DNA from: Actinobacteria bacterium OV450
Lineage (GTDB): Bacteria; Actinomycetota; Actinomycetes; Streptomycetales; Streptomycetaceae
Length of the DNA stretch: 64,000 nucleotides
Assembly: GCA_001298555.1 (NCBI GenBank)
Contig: LJCW01000336.1
Coordinates: 1 to 64,000 of the forward strand
Direction of reading: 5' to 3'
The position numbers and the translations under genes were made by a program. Below the pieces are notes generated by a model. The model saw only the letters and a program-made list of their open reading frames with translations, was not told the DNA's origin and ran no database searches. Shown piece after piece: positions 44,235 through 52,793 of the stretch; positions within the stretch are counted from its first letter, which is position 1; each line of letters opens with the position of its first letter.

Positions 44235-46031
44235 TTGCGCGAGTTCAGCCTTCCGGCCCTGTACGAGGTCCCGTCGGACGGGAACCTGACGGATCTCATC
44301 CGCCGCAACGCCGCCCAGCATCCCGACACCGCCGTCATGGCCCGCAAGGTCGACGGCCGGTGGCAGGACGTCACCGCGACCGAGTTCCTCGCCGAGGTGC
44401 GCGCCGTCGCCAAGGGTCTGATCGCGGCCGGCGTCCGGCCCGGCGACCGCGTCGCGCTCGTCTCCCGCACCCGCTACGAGTGGGTGCTCGTCGACTTCGC
44501 GATCTGGACGGCCGGCGGCGTCACCGTCCCCGTGTACGAGACCAGCTCGCCCGAGCAGATCCAGTGGATCCTCGGCGACTCCGGCGCGGTCGCAGCCGTC
44601 GTCGAGAGCCCGGGGCACAGCGCGGCCGTGGCCTCGCTGCGCGACCGGCTGCCGGAGCTGCGCGAGGTCTGGGAGATCGAGCAGGGCGCGCTCGCCACGC
44701 TGAAGGCCGCCGGTGCGGACGTCACCGACGCCGAGGTCGACGCGCGCAGCTCGCTGGCGAACGCCGACGACCCGGCCACCATCGTCTACACCTCGGGCAC
44801 CACCGGCCGCCCCAAGGGCTGCGTGCTGTCCCACCGCAACTTCTTCGCGGAGTGCGGCAACGCGGTGGAGCGCCTGAGCCCGCTGTTCAAGACCGGCGAG
44901 TGCTCGGTGCTGCTGTTCCTGCCGGCCGCGCACGTCTTCGGGCGGCTCGTGGAGGTGGCGGCCGTCCTGGCGCCGATCCGCCTGGGCTGCGTACCCGACA
45001 TCAAGAACCTCACCGACGAGCTGCAGTCCTTCCGCCCCACGCTGATCCTCGGCGTCCCCCGGGTCTTCGAGAAGGTCTACAACTCGGCGCGCGCCAAGGC
45101 ACAGGCCGAGGGCAAGGGGAAGATCTTCGACGCGGCGGCCGACACGGCCATCGCCTACAGCCGTGCGCTGGACACCCCGCGCGGCCCGTCGTTCGGGCTC
45201 AAGCTCAAGCACAAGGTCTTCTCGAAGCTGGTCTACAGCAAGCTGCACGCCGTCCTCGGCGGCCGCGGCGAGTACGCGATCTCCGGCGGCGCCCCGCTGG
45301 GCGAGCGGCTCGGCCACTTCTTCCGCGGCATCGGCTTCACGGTCCTGGAGGGCTACGGCCTGACCGAGTCCTGTGCGGCGACCACCTTCAACCCGTGGGA
45401 CAAGCAGAAGATCGGTACGGTCGGCCAGCCCATGCCGGGCTCCGTGGTGCGCATCGCGGACGACGGCGAGGTGCTGCTGCACGGCGAGCAGATCTTCACC
45501 GGGTACTGGAAGAACGAGACGGCGACCGCGGAGGCGCTGACCGACGGCTGGTTCCACACCGGTGACGTCGGCACCCTCGACGAGGACGGCTACCTGACGA
45601 TCACCGGTCGCAAGAAGGAGCTCATCGTCACGGCGGGCGGCAAGAACGTGGCCCCCGCGGTGATCGAGGACCGGATCCGGGCGCACGCGCTGGTCGCGGA
45701 GTGCATGGTGGTCGGCGACGCGAGGCCGTTCGTGGCCGCGCTGGTCACGATCGACGAGGAGTTCCTCGGCCGCTGGGCCGCGGAGAACGGCAAGCCGGCC
45801 GGGGTCACGGCGGCGGACCTGCGCGAGGACGCGGACCTCATCGCCGCCGTCCAGAAGGCCGTGGACGACGGCAACGCGGCGGTTTCCAAGGCGGAATCGG
45901 TGCGGAAATTCCGCATTCTGCCCTCCCAGTTCACGGAGGAGTCGGGTCACATCACGCCTTCGCTGAAGCTCAAGCGGAATGTGGTGGCGAAGGACTTCGC
46001 GGACGAGATCGAGGCCCTGTACCGGGGCTGA
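44235..46031 (+). CDS. Long-chain fatty-acid-CoA ligase
   Basis: 598-residue AMP-forming ligase (FadD15-like) that activates long-chain fatty acids to CoA thioesters. Motifs: AMP-binding YTSGTTGRPKGCVLSH, GYGLTESCAAT, GWFHTGDVG and the ITGRKKELIVTAGGKNVAP hinge. The TTG at 44235 is set by GAGGAG with 8-base spacing and gives the usual LREFSLPALYEVP start; upstream in-frame codons have no site. It is divergent from the phosphoesterase. Confidence 0.95.
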   Translation: MREFSLPALYEVPSDGNLTDLIRRNAAQHPDTAVMARKVDGRWQDVTATEFLAEVRAVAKGLIAAGVRPGDRVALVSRTRYEWVLVDFAIWTAGGVTVPVYETSSPEQIQWILGDSGAVAAVVESPGHSAAVASLRDRLPELREVWEIEQGALATLKAAGADVTDAEVDARSSLANADDPATIVYTSGTTGRPKGCVLSHRNFFAECGNAVERLSPLFKTGECSVLLFLPAAHVFGRLVEVAAVLAPIRLGCVPDIKNLTDELQSFRPTLILGVPRVFEKVYNSARAKAQAEGKGKIFDAAADTAIAYSRALDTPRGPSFGLKLKHKVFSKLVYSKLHAVLGGRGEYAISGGAPLGERLGHFFRGIGFTVLEGYGLTESCAATTFNPWDKQKIGTVGQPMPGSVVRIADDGEVLLHGEQIFTGYWKNETATAEALTDGWFHTGDVGTLDEDGYLTITGRKKELIVTAGGKNVAPAVIEDRIRAHALVAECMVVGDARPFVAALVTIDEEFLGRWAAENGKPAGVTAADLREDADLIAAVQKAVDDGNAAVSKAESVRKFRILPSQFTEESGHITPSLKLKRNVVAKDFADEIEALYRG

Positions 46032-46047
46032 TCGCCCCTCCGGGTGA

Positions 46048-47664
46048 TCAGCGGGGGTCCTCGGCGAGGATCCTCGCCATGTTCCGCTCCGCGAGTGCGG
46101 TGATGGTGACGAACGGGTTCACCCCGAGCGAGCCCGGGACGAGGGAGCCGTCGACGACGTACAGCCCCCGGTAGCCCTTGGCGCGGCCGTAGTCGTCGGT
46201 CGCGTCGCCCAGGACGCAGCCGCCGAGCGGGTGGTACGTAAAGTTGTCGGCGAAGTTCCTGTTGTCGCCGAACAGGTCGTACCGGTAGATCGTGAAGTTG
46301 GCCCGGTTGATCCGGTCGAAGAGGCATCTGGCGGCCTGGACGGACGGGGTGTTCTGGTCCCGCCGCCAGTTGAGCCGCGCCGAGTCGCTCGCGGCGTCGT
46401 ACGTGAAGTGCCCGCGCTCGGGGTTCTTGGTGATGGCCAGGTACATCGAGATCCAGTGCTCGAAGCCCATCGGCAGCGGGGCGATCTCCGCGAACACCGG
46501 GTTGGCGGCGTTGTCCCAGTCGTCGATGCCCAGGGCGGGCATGGTGGCCTGGTTGGCGCCGACCGTGTCCCAGAGGTGGTTGGCCCGCGCGGTCATCACG
46601 TTGCCGTTGTGGCCCCAGCCGAGTCCGACCTTCTCGCTGAGCGCGGGCAGGGTGCCGCGCTCGCGGGCGCGCAGCAGGATCTCGGTGGTGCCGAGGCTGC
46701 CGGCGCCGAGGAAGAGCTGTTTGCAGCCGAGTTCCCTGACCTGGGTGACCCTCCCCGTCAGATCACCGGTCTGCACCGTGAGGACGTAGCCGCCCGCGGG
46801 GTCCTGGCGGACGCCGACGACGCGCTGCATGGTCTCGATGGTGACGTTGCCCGTGCCGAGCGCGGCCGCGAGGTAGGTCTTGTCGACGCTCTTCTTGCCG
46901 TGGTTGTTGCCGTAGATGACCTCGCCGGCCAGCGCCGAGCGGGTGGCGGTGCCCGCGGCCTCGCGCTGCATGTACGAGAAGTCGTACACGTTGGGCACGA
47001 AGGTGGTCTTCAGGCCGGTGTTCTGGGCGTGCTTGCGGGAGACCCGGGCGAACCGGTACCACTCCGTGGACTCGAACCAGCCCGGGTCGATGTCGTTGAC
47101 GCCGAGCGCGGCGCGGGCGCGCGGGTAGTAGGTGCCGTACATCTCGTCGGCGTCGACCCGGGGCAGCACCTCGGAGAAGTAGGAGCGGCGCGGGGTCGGG
47201 GCCATGCCGCCGTTGACGAGGGAGCCGCCGCCGACGCCGCGGCCGACGTACACGGACATGTCGCCGTAGTTCACCCGGTCGAGGACGCCGGGGTACGGGC
47301 TGATGTCCCGGTTGACGACGTCGAGCCAGAGGAACTGGGCGAGCGGGGCCTCGGTGCGGGTGCGGAACCACATGGAGCGCTGGTCGGGCGCCGACGTGGA
47401 GGGGAAGACCTTGCCGTCGGGCCCGGGGGTGTTCCAGAGCCGGCCCATTTCGAGGACGACGGTGCGTACGCCGGCCTGCCCGAGCCGGAGGGCGGCGACC
47501 GCCGAGCCGTAGCCGGAGCCCACGACGATGGCGGGTGCGTACTGCGCGGCGGGGGGCTCGGCGGCGGCGGCCGACTGGAGCCCTATGCGGGTGAAGCCGA
47601 GGGCTGCGGCGGTCTGGAGGGCGCCGATACCCAGGAAGTGACGACGCGTCAGGTGAAGTGTCAT
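46048..47664 (-). CDS. Secreted GMC oxidoreductase, cholesterol-oxidase-like
   Basis: 538-residue flavoprotein with a Tat signal (RRHFLGIGALQTAAALGF, then an AAA cleavage region), the FAD motif AIVVGSGYGSAVAALRLGQAG and VGRGVGGGSLVNGG. Catalytic residues of Streptomyces cholesterol oxidase have counterparts: Glu in FAEIAPLPMGFEHW, His in YHPLGGCVLG and Asn in LGVNPFVTITALAERN. Predicted to oxidise and isomerise 3-beta-hydroxysterols outside the cell. Convergent with the acyl-CoA ligase, 16 bases apart. Confidence 0.9.
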   Translation of the reverse strand: MTLHLTRRHFLGIGALQTAAALGFTRIGLQSAAAAEPPAAQYAPAIVVGSGYGSAVAALRLGQAGVRTVVLEMGRLWNTPGPDGKVFPSTSAPDQRSMWFRTRTEAPLAQFLWLDVVNRDISPYPGVLDRVNYGDMSVYVGRGVGGGSLVNGGMAPTPRRSYFSEVLPRVDADEMYGTYYPRARAALGVNDIDPGWFESTEWYRFARVSRKHAQNTGLKTTFVPNVYDFSYMQREAAGTATRSALAGEVIYGNNHGKKSVDKTYLAAALGTGNVTIETMQRVVGVRQDPAGGYVLTVQTGDLTGRVTQVRELGCKQLFLGAGSLGTTEILLRARERGTLPALSEKVGLGWGHNGNVMTARANHLWDTVGANQATMPALGIDDWDNAANPVFAEIAPLPMGFEHWISMYLAITKNPERGHFTYDAASDSARLNWRRDQNTPSVQAARCLFDRINRANFTIYRYDLFGDNRNFADNFTYHPLGGCVLGDATDDYGRAKGYRGLYVVDGSLVPGSLGVNPFVTITALAERNMARILAEDPR

Positions 47665-47842
47665 GGCCGCATCATGGGCGGAATCAAGCCGTCCACCCAG
47701 AGGCGGTGTTGACAGACATCTGAGGAACAGTCAGGTGTGGCGAGGGATCACACGACGGTGCCGCGACCGTCCGGCCGCCCTGACCCGACGCGGCCGCCCG
47801 GCAGCTGCGGGAGTGTCGGAGCAGGTCGGGCAGTGCGAAGTG

Positions 47843-48985
47843 TCAGAGCAGGTCGCGCAGGCGGTCCGCCAGCAGGTCCCAGCGCCACTTCTCCTCGACC
47901 CAGGCGCGGCCCCGCTCGCCCATGCGCCGGCGCAGCTCCGGGTCCCGCAGCAGGGCGATCACGCGGTCCGCCGCGTCCTCGGGGACACCGCCCCGGACGA
48001 CCCAGCCCGTCTCGCCCTCCAGGACCGCGTCCGGCGCGCCGCCCGAATCGCCCGCGACGACCGGCAGGCCCGTCGCCGAGGCCTCCAGGTAGACGATGCC
48101 GAGGCCCTCCACGTCCAGCCCGCCCCGCCGGGTCCGGCAGGGCATCGCGAAGACGTCCCCGGCGCCGTAGTGAGCGGGCAGTTCGCCCCACGGGACGGCG
48201 CCCGTGAAGACCACGGAGCCCGCGACCCCCGTGGAGGCCGCCAGCGCCCGCAGGTCCGCCTCGTACGGGCCGCCGCCCACCACCAGCAGCACGGCGTCCG
48301 GCACCGCGGCCAGGATCCGCGGCATCGCCTCGATCAGCGTGTCCTGCCCCTTGCGCGGGACCAGCCGCGAGACGCACACCACCACCGGCCGGTCCGACAG
48401 CCCCAGCCGGGCCCGGACCGCGTCGCCGCCCGACCCGGGGTGGAAGGTCTTCTCGTCCACCCCCGGCGGGAGTTGCACCATGCGCGCCGCCGCCCGGTCC
48501 GTCAGCGCCGAGGCGATCCGCGAGCGCGTGTACTCCCCCAGGTACGTCAGCGTGTCCGTGCCCTCGCCGATCCGGCGCAGCAGCTGCCGGGCCGCCGGGA
48601 GCTGCGCCCAGCCCGCCTCGTGCCCGTGGGTGGTCGCCACGATCCGCCGTGCGCCGGCCCGGCGCAGTGCCGGGCCCATCAGACCCAGCGGGGCCGCGGC
48701 CCCGAACCACACCGACTCGCAGCCGTGTTCGCGCAGCAGCCCGACCGCCCGCCGGGTCACCCGCGGGGTCGGCAGCAGCATCGTCGTCCGGTCGCGCACG
48801 ACCTGGAACGGCTGCTCGGCGTCGAAGGCCGCCGTGGCCTCGCGGCCCTCGGCACCGTGCTTCCAGGTGGAGGCGTAGACGACGATCCGGTCGGGATCCA
48901 GCCGCAGTGCCATGTTGTGCAGGAAGGCCTGGATGCCGCCCGGGCGCGGCGGGAAGTCGTTGGTCACGATCAGCGTCTTGTGCAT
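47843..48985 (-). CDS. GT4 glycosyltransferase, PimB-like
   Basis: 380-residue GT-B glycosyltransferase with TNDFPPRPGGIQAFLHNMA at the N-terminus, VCVSRLVPRKGQDTLIEAMP and EGLGIVYLEASATGLPVVAGDSGGAPD (EX7E). It resembles PimB', which adds the second mannose to phosphatidylinositol mannoside, and its location beside acyl-CoA ligase and NlpC genes matches mycobacterial Rv2188c. Start ATG 48985; TACTTT at 48994-48999 (minus) would give a nearly leaderless mRNA. Confidence 0.88.
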   Translation of the reverse strand: MHKTLIVTNDFPPRPGGIQAFLHNMALRLDPDRIVVYASTWKHGAEGREATAAFDAEQPFQVVRDRTTMLLPTPRVTRRAVGLLREHGCESVWFGAAAPLGLMGPALRRAGARRIVATTHGHEAGWAQLPAARQLLRRIGEGTDTLTYLGEYTRSRIASALTDRAAARMVQLPPGVDEKTFHPGSGGDAVRARLGLSDRPVVVCVSRLVPRKGQDTLIEAMPRILAAVPDAVLLVVGGGPYEADLRALAASTGVAGSVVFTGAVPWGELPAHYGAGDVFAMPCRTRRGGLDVEGLGIVYLEASATGLPVVAGDSGGAPDAVLEGETGWVVRGGVPEDAADRVIALLRDPELRRRMGERGRAWVEEKWRWDLLADRLRDLL

Positions 48986-49052
48986 CGCCAGCCAAAGTAC
49001 CGGACGCCCCCGCACCCTCCCTCCCCGGCCGCGGGCCGGGCGGGGAAGGCCT

Positions 49053-50183
49053 TCAGGACGCGCCCAGCTCCTGGCGCAGGGCCGCCTGCCAGGCCAGGGT
49101 CAGACCGGCCGGATCGCCGCCGACGGTCTCCTCCAGCGCGCTCGCCAGGGGTTCGCGGCCCGCCCGCTCGTACAGGCGGACCAGCACGGCGTCGCCCCAG
49201 CGGGACGCGATCAGCCGGCAGGCCAGCCAGGCGCCCTCGTACGCGCGGGCCAGCGCCTCCGGGTCGCCGCCGAAGGCGAACTCCCCGTTGGCGGGCAGCG
49301 CCCCCGGCAGCCGGCCCCCGCGTACGGCCCGGCCCAGGGCCGGCGCGGCCTGCTGCGGGGTGGTGGCGGTGCCGCGGTACGCCACCCAGTCGGCGAGGCC
49401 CTCCGACAGCCACAGCGGGGTCCGGGCCGTGGTCGCGGCGCGGGTGGCCACGTGGGTGACCTCGTGGGTGAGGACGACCCCACGCCCCGCCCCGCTGAGC
49501 TCCGCCCACCCCTCGGGGTTGACGACGACCCGGTCGGCGGGGGCCGCGGCCGCGCCGACGCGGCCCGTCGTCACGGCCCCCATGCCCCGGTACTCGGCGG
49601 CCGGGCGGCCCAGCAGCTGCGCCATCCGCTCCAGTGAGGCCGGTACCAGCACCACCACCCGGCCCGCCCACGGCCGCGGCCAGCCGGCGCTCACCGCGGG
49701 CACCGCCCGGTCGGCCTCCGCCGCGACCGCGGACAGCGTCCCGGCGTCCTGGCCGCCGCCCAGCACCAGGGAGTGCGCACCCCGGACCACCGCCACCGGC
49801 CCCTGGTCCCACAGCTCGGGCGGGGCGCCCGGCGCCGGGCCGTCCCCGCTGACCCGCCAGCGGCCGCCGTCGCGGCTCAGCCGCACCTCGCGCGGCGAAC
49901 CCGCGGGGGCCTTGTCGTAGCCGGTGAGCCGGTAGTGCAGCTGCGCCCGGGCGGTGGCCCGGTCGCCGCTGCGGCTGACTGCGGAGACCTCGTACGCCCA
50001 TCCCTCCAGCGGGATCCCGGCGAGCTGCGCGGGCGGGGTCCGCGACCAGGCGGCGACGGCCTCCCGGACGTCCCGCTCGGCGGTGCCGGGTGCGTCCGGC
50101 GCGACGGCCGCACCGCACCCCGCGAGCAGCACGCTCAGCAGGAGCGGCAGTGCGCGTACGAGGAGCCGGCGGAGCGGGGACAT
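49053..50183 (-). CDS. Lipoprotein zinc metalloprotease (HExxH)
   Basis: 376-residue predicted lipoprotein with lipobox LLAGC at residues 19-23. The C-terminal half has HEVTH in VVLTHEVTHVATRA and the downstream Glu in LWLSEGLADWVAY, a gluzincin arrangement as in the MA-like peptidases. The N-terminal half is an NTF2-like or beta domain. Substrate unknown; adjacent NlpC/P60 genes suggest cell-envelope work. Confidence 0.82.
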   Translation of the reverse strand: MSPLRRLLVRALPLLLSVLLAGCGAAVAPDAPGTAERDVREAVAAWSRTPPAQLAGIPLEGWAYEVSAVSRSGDRATARAQLHYRLTGYDKAPAGSPREVRLSRDGGRWRVSGDGPAPGAPPELWDQGPVAVVRGAHSLVLGGGQDAGTLSAVAAEADRAVPAVSAGWPRPWAGRVVVLVPASLERMAQLLGRPAAEYRGMGAVTTGRVGAAAAPADRVVVNPEGWAELSGAGRGVVLTHEVTHVATRAATTARTPLWLSEGLADWVAYRGTATTPQQAAPALGRAVRGGRLPGALPANGEFAFGGDPEALARAYEGAWLACRLIASRWGDAVLVRLYERAGREPLASALEETVGGDPAGLTLAWQAALRQELGAS

Positions 50184-50207
50184 CCGTCGATCGTACGCAC
50201 GGCCGCG

Positions 50208-51248
50208 TCAGGGCCGGGTGACGGAGGACACCGGCATCATCCCGACCGGGTCGTACCGCACCCGCGCCCCCGGGTACGGGGCGTGCACCACCTGGCCGTT
50301 GCCGACGTACATGCCGACGTGGCTGGCGTCCGAGCGGTACGTGACCAGGTCGCCGGGCTGCGCCTGCGAGAGCGGGACCTGGCGGCCGGCGTACCGCTGG
50401 GCCTGCGAGGTGCGCGGCAGGGAGACGCCCGCCTGCCGGTACGACCACACCATCAGCCCGGAGCAGTCGAAGCCGGAGGGCCCGGTGGAGCCCCAGACGT
50501 AGGGGCGGCCGACGGCGGACCGGGCGGCCATCACGGCGGCGGCGGCCCGCCCCGAGGAGGGGACCGCCGCGCCCAGGTCGGGCAGTCCCCCGGGCCGGTC
50601 GCCGGAGCGCGAGGCCCGCTCGAAGTCGGCCCGCTCCTGCGAGGGCATGGCGTTGAGCAGCCGGCGGGCCGCGGCGAGTTTGGCGGTGACGGCGCGCTTC
50701 TGGCGGGCCACGTCGGCGCGGACGGTGTCGAGTTCGGACAGCTTCTGCGAGGCCTCGTGGCGCTGCTGGCCCAGTCGGCGCTGCTCCTTGCGCAGTTCGT
50801 CGAGCTGCCGGGCCTGCCGGTCCGTCAGCCGGTCCAGCTGCGAGGCACGGTCGAGGTACTCGTCCGGGTCGTTCGAGAGCATCAGCTGGACGGCGGGGTC
50901 GATGCCGCCGGAGCGGTACTGGGCTCCGGCGAAGGCGCCGAGGGCGCCGCGCATGGTGTTGATGCGGTCCTGGCCGCGGGCCAGCGCGTCCTGGACGCGG
51001 TCGATCTCGGTGCGCAGCCGCTCGGCCCGCTCGCCCGCCCGGTTGTAGCGCTCGGTGGCCTGTTCGGCCTCCTCGAAGAGCCGGTCGACCTGGGCGCGGG
51101 CACCGGCCGGCGGCTCCTGGGGCAGGGCCGGGGCGGCGCTCGCCGTCGCCCCCGTCATGGCTGCCGCGGCGGTTGCGGCGACGGCGAGGACGGTGACCTT
51201 GGTGTTCCGGTCGAGGCTGGCGAGCCCGGTCCGGCGATGGGACGCCAC
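50208..51248 (-). CDS. NlpC/P60 peptidoglycan hydrolase (first copy)
   Basis: 346-residue secreted hydrolase: signal peptide (VTVLAVAATAAAAMTGATASAAPA), long coiled coil (about 55-200) and NlpC/P60 domain with catalytic Cys in GFDCSGLMVWSYRQAG, His in ASHVGMYVGNGQVVHAP. It cleaves peptide stems of peptidoglycan. GTG at 51248 has GGGAG upstream. Paralogue of the next gene with the same length and order of parts (N-terminal VASHRR, coiled coil, catalytic domain). Confidence 0.92.
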   Translation of the reverse strand: MASHRRTGLASLDRNTKVTVLAVAATAAAAMTGATASAAPALPQEPPAGARAQVDRLFEEAEQATERYNRAGERAERLRTEIDRVQDALARGQDRINTMRGALGAFAGAQYRSGGIDPAVQLMLSNDPDEYLDRASQLDRLTDRQARQLDELRKEQRRLGQQRHEASQKLSELDTVRADVARQKRAVTAKLAAARRLLNAMPSQERADFERASRSGDRPGGLPDLGAAVPSSGRAAAAVMAARSAVGRPYVWGSTGPSGFDCSGLMVWSYRQAGVSLPRTSQAQRYAGRQVPLSQAQPGDLVTYRSDASHVGMYVGNGQVVHAPYPGARVRYDPVGMMPVSSVTRP

Positions 51249-51492
51249 GTGGAACCGCTCCCTTCCGCTGCGCGGGCCCGGGCCCGCCCTCCGTGGACGG
51301 ACGTGTGCCGGGTTCCGCGCTGGCAGACAGTAACCGCGCCACCACGCACCGGCCAACGACCGCCGGAGGACGTGCACGCCGACGCCCCGCCGGAGACGCA
51401 GGTCACCGGCGGGGCGTGTGGTCACAGCGGGGCCGCGGAATTCGCCCGGATGGGCGGTGTGCGGCGCGTCTCCCCGGACCGGGGAGAACGGG

Positions 51493-52533
51493 TCAGCCGA
51501 CGCGGACGCCGAACTGGAAGGGCATGTTCTTCATGGCTTCGTAGCGGACGCCGCCGGTCGGGTTGGAGGCGTGGAAGACCTGGCCGTTGCCCGCGTAGAG
51601 GCCCACGTGGTGCAGGTCGCTGTAGAAGAAGACCAGGTCTCCGGGCTGGAGTTCGCTCATGCCGATGCGCGTGCCGTCGTTGGCCTGCGTGTAGGTGGTG
51701 CGGCTGATGTCGACGCCGGCCTGGCCGTAGGCCCACTGGGTCAGGCCCGAGCAGTCCCACGAGTCGGGACCCGTGTCGCCCATGTGGTAGCTGTCGCCCT
51801 TCTGGGTGATCGCCGCGGCGAGGGCGGCACCGGCCCGGCCCGAGCCCTTCACCGCGCCGCCCTTGGCACCCCCGCCGGCGGCGTTCGCGGCGGCCTGACC
51901 GTCCTTGGCCGCGTCGCTCTTGAGCTGGCTGCGCTCGTCCGCGGTCAGGGTGTTGAGGAGGGCCTGGGCGTCGGCGAGCTTGGCCTGGGCGGCCGACTTC
52001 TTCTCGGCGAGTTCCTTGCGGACGGCTTCGAGGTCGGCGAGCTTGCCGGTGGCCTCCTGGCGCTGCTGCGCGAGGCTGCGCTGCTTGGCCTGGATCTTCG
52101 ATATCGCCTCGACCTGCTTGCCGCTCAACTGCTGGAGCGTGGAGGCCTTGTCGAGGTAGCCGTCCGGGTCGTCGGACAGCAGGAGCAGCACGGACTGGTC
52201 GAGGCCGCCGCCGCGGTACTGGGCAGTGGCCATCGAACCGAGCGTGTTGCGCAGGCTGTTGAGCTCGTCCTGGCCGCGCGCGACCCGGTCCTGGAGCTGG
52301 GAGATCTCCTTCTCCAGCTGGTCCTGGCGCTCCTTGCCCCCGTTGAACTTCTCGGTGGCCTGCTCGGACTCCTCGTAGAGGGCGTCGACCTTGCTCTTGA
52401 CCTCGTCCTTGCTCGGCTTGTCCGGGGCGGCCATGGCCGACTGGGAGGAGAGGGCGACGGCCGCGGTGGCGAGGGCGGTGAGCACGCTCACGCGGGTGCG
52501 GGTCGGCGGCTTGGGTCGACGGTGGGACGCCAC
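51493..52533 (-). CDS. NlpC/P60 peptidoglycan hydrolase (second copy)
   Basis: 346-residue paralogue of the previous gene: signal peptide (VLTALATAAVALSSQSAMAAP), coiled coil with Gln/Lys/Glu-rich heptads, Ala/Gly linker and NlpC/P60 domain (Cys in SWDCSGLTQWAYGQAG; His in LHHVGLYAGNGQVFHAS). The GTG at 52533 has AAGGAG 9 bases upstream. A consensus-like promoter (52643-52672) implies a 5' leader of about 100 bases containing a GCCGA/TCGGC hairpin at 52562-52586. Confidence 0.92.
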   Translation of the reverse strand: MASHRRPKPPTRTRVSVLTALATAAVALSSQSAMAAPDKPSKDEVKSKVDALYEESEQATEKFNGGKERQDQLEKEISQLQDRVARGQDELNSLRNTLGSMATAQYRGGGLDQSVLLLLSDDPDGYLDKASTLQQLSGKQVEAISKIQAKQRSLAQQRQEATGKLADLEAVRKELAEKKSAAQAKLADAQALLNTLTADERSQLKSDAAKDGQAAANAAGGGAKGGAVKGSGRAGAALAAAITQKGDSYHMGDTGPDSWDCSGLTQWAYGQAGVDISRTTYTQANDGTRIGMSELQPGDLVFFYSDLHHVGLYAGNGQVFHASNPTGGVRYEAMKNMPFQFGVRVG

Positions 52534-52639
52534 GAACGCGAGCTCCTTCATTCCTGGAGCCGCCGAAGACGGTCGCAAGGCTCGGCAGCGCACCTCCGCC
52601 GTCACCCCGAATGAGTGACTTACCGCACGAAGGTTTGAG

Positions 52640-52655
52640 GTGACCTTAGTGACCT
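52640..52655 (+). promoter_or_regulatory. Direct repeat GTGACCT-TA-GTGACCT, possible Crp site
   Basis: The 16-mer overlaps the -10 box of the hydrolase promoter. It fits GTG-N6-GNGAN, the degenerate form of the Crp motif described for S. coelicolor. Binding over the -10 would repress. Confidence 0.4.
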
Positions 52656-52672
52656 CGCTGTGATCAGTTCAA
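52643..52672 (-). promoter_or_regulatory. Promoter of the second NlpC/P60 gene
   Basis: Minus strand: TTGAAC (52672-52667), 18-base spacer, TAAGGT (52648-52643). Good match to a housekeeping sigma promoter, with a start near 52636. Confidence 0.65.
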
Positions 52673-52793
52673 ATCCTGCCGGGAAAAAAGTAGCCGCCCG
52701 ACCAGGTTCTTTACCTACAGCCCACGCTCCGTGCAGGGCACTTGACGGTACGTTCCCCGGCCGCCCCACCAAATCGGGCATACCGGTGAGGAG

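Noticed and set aside
52534..52640. c-di-AMP (ydaO-type) riboswitch in the NlpC leader
   Set aside because: Streptomyces hydrolase genes often carry one, but the conserved aptamer blocks could not be matched; only a small hairpin is seen.
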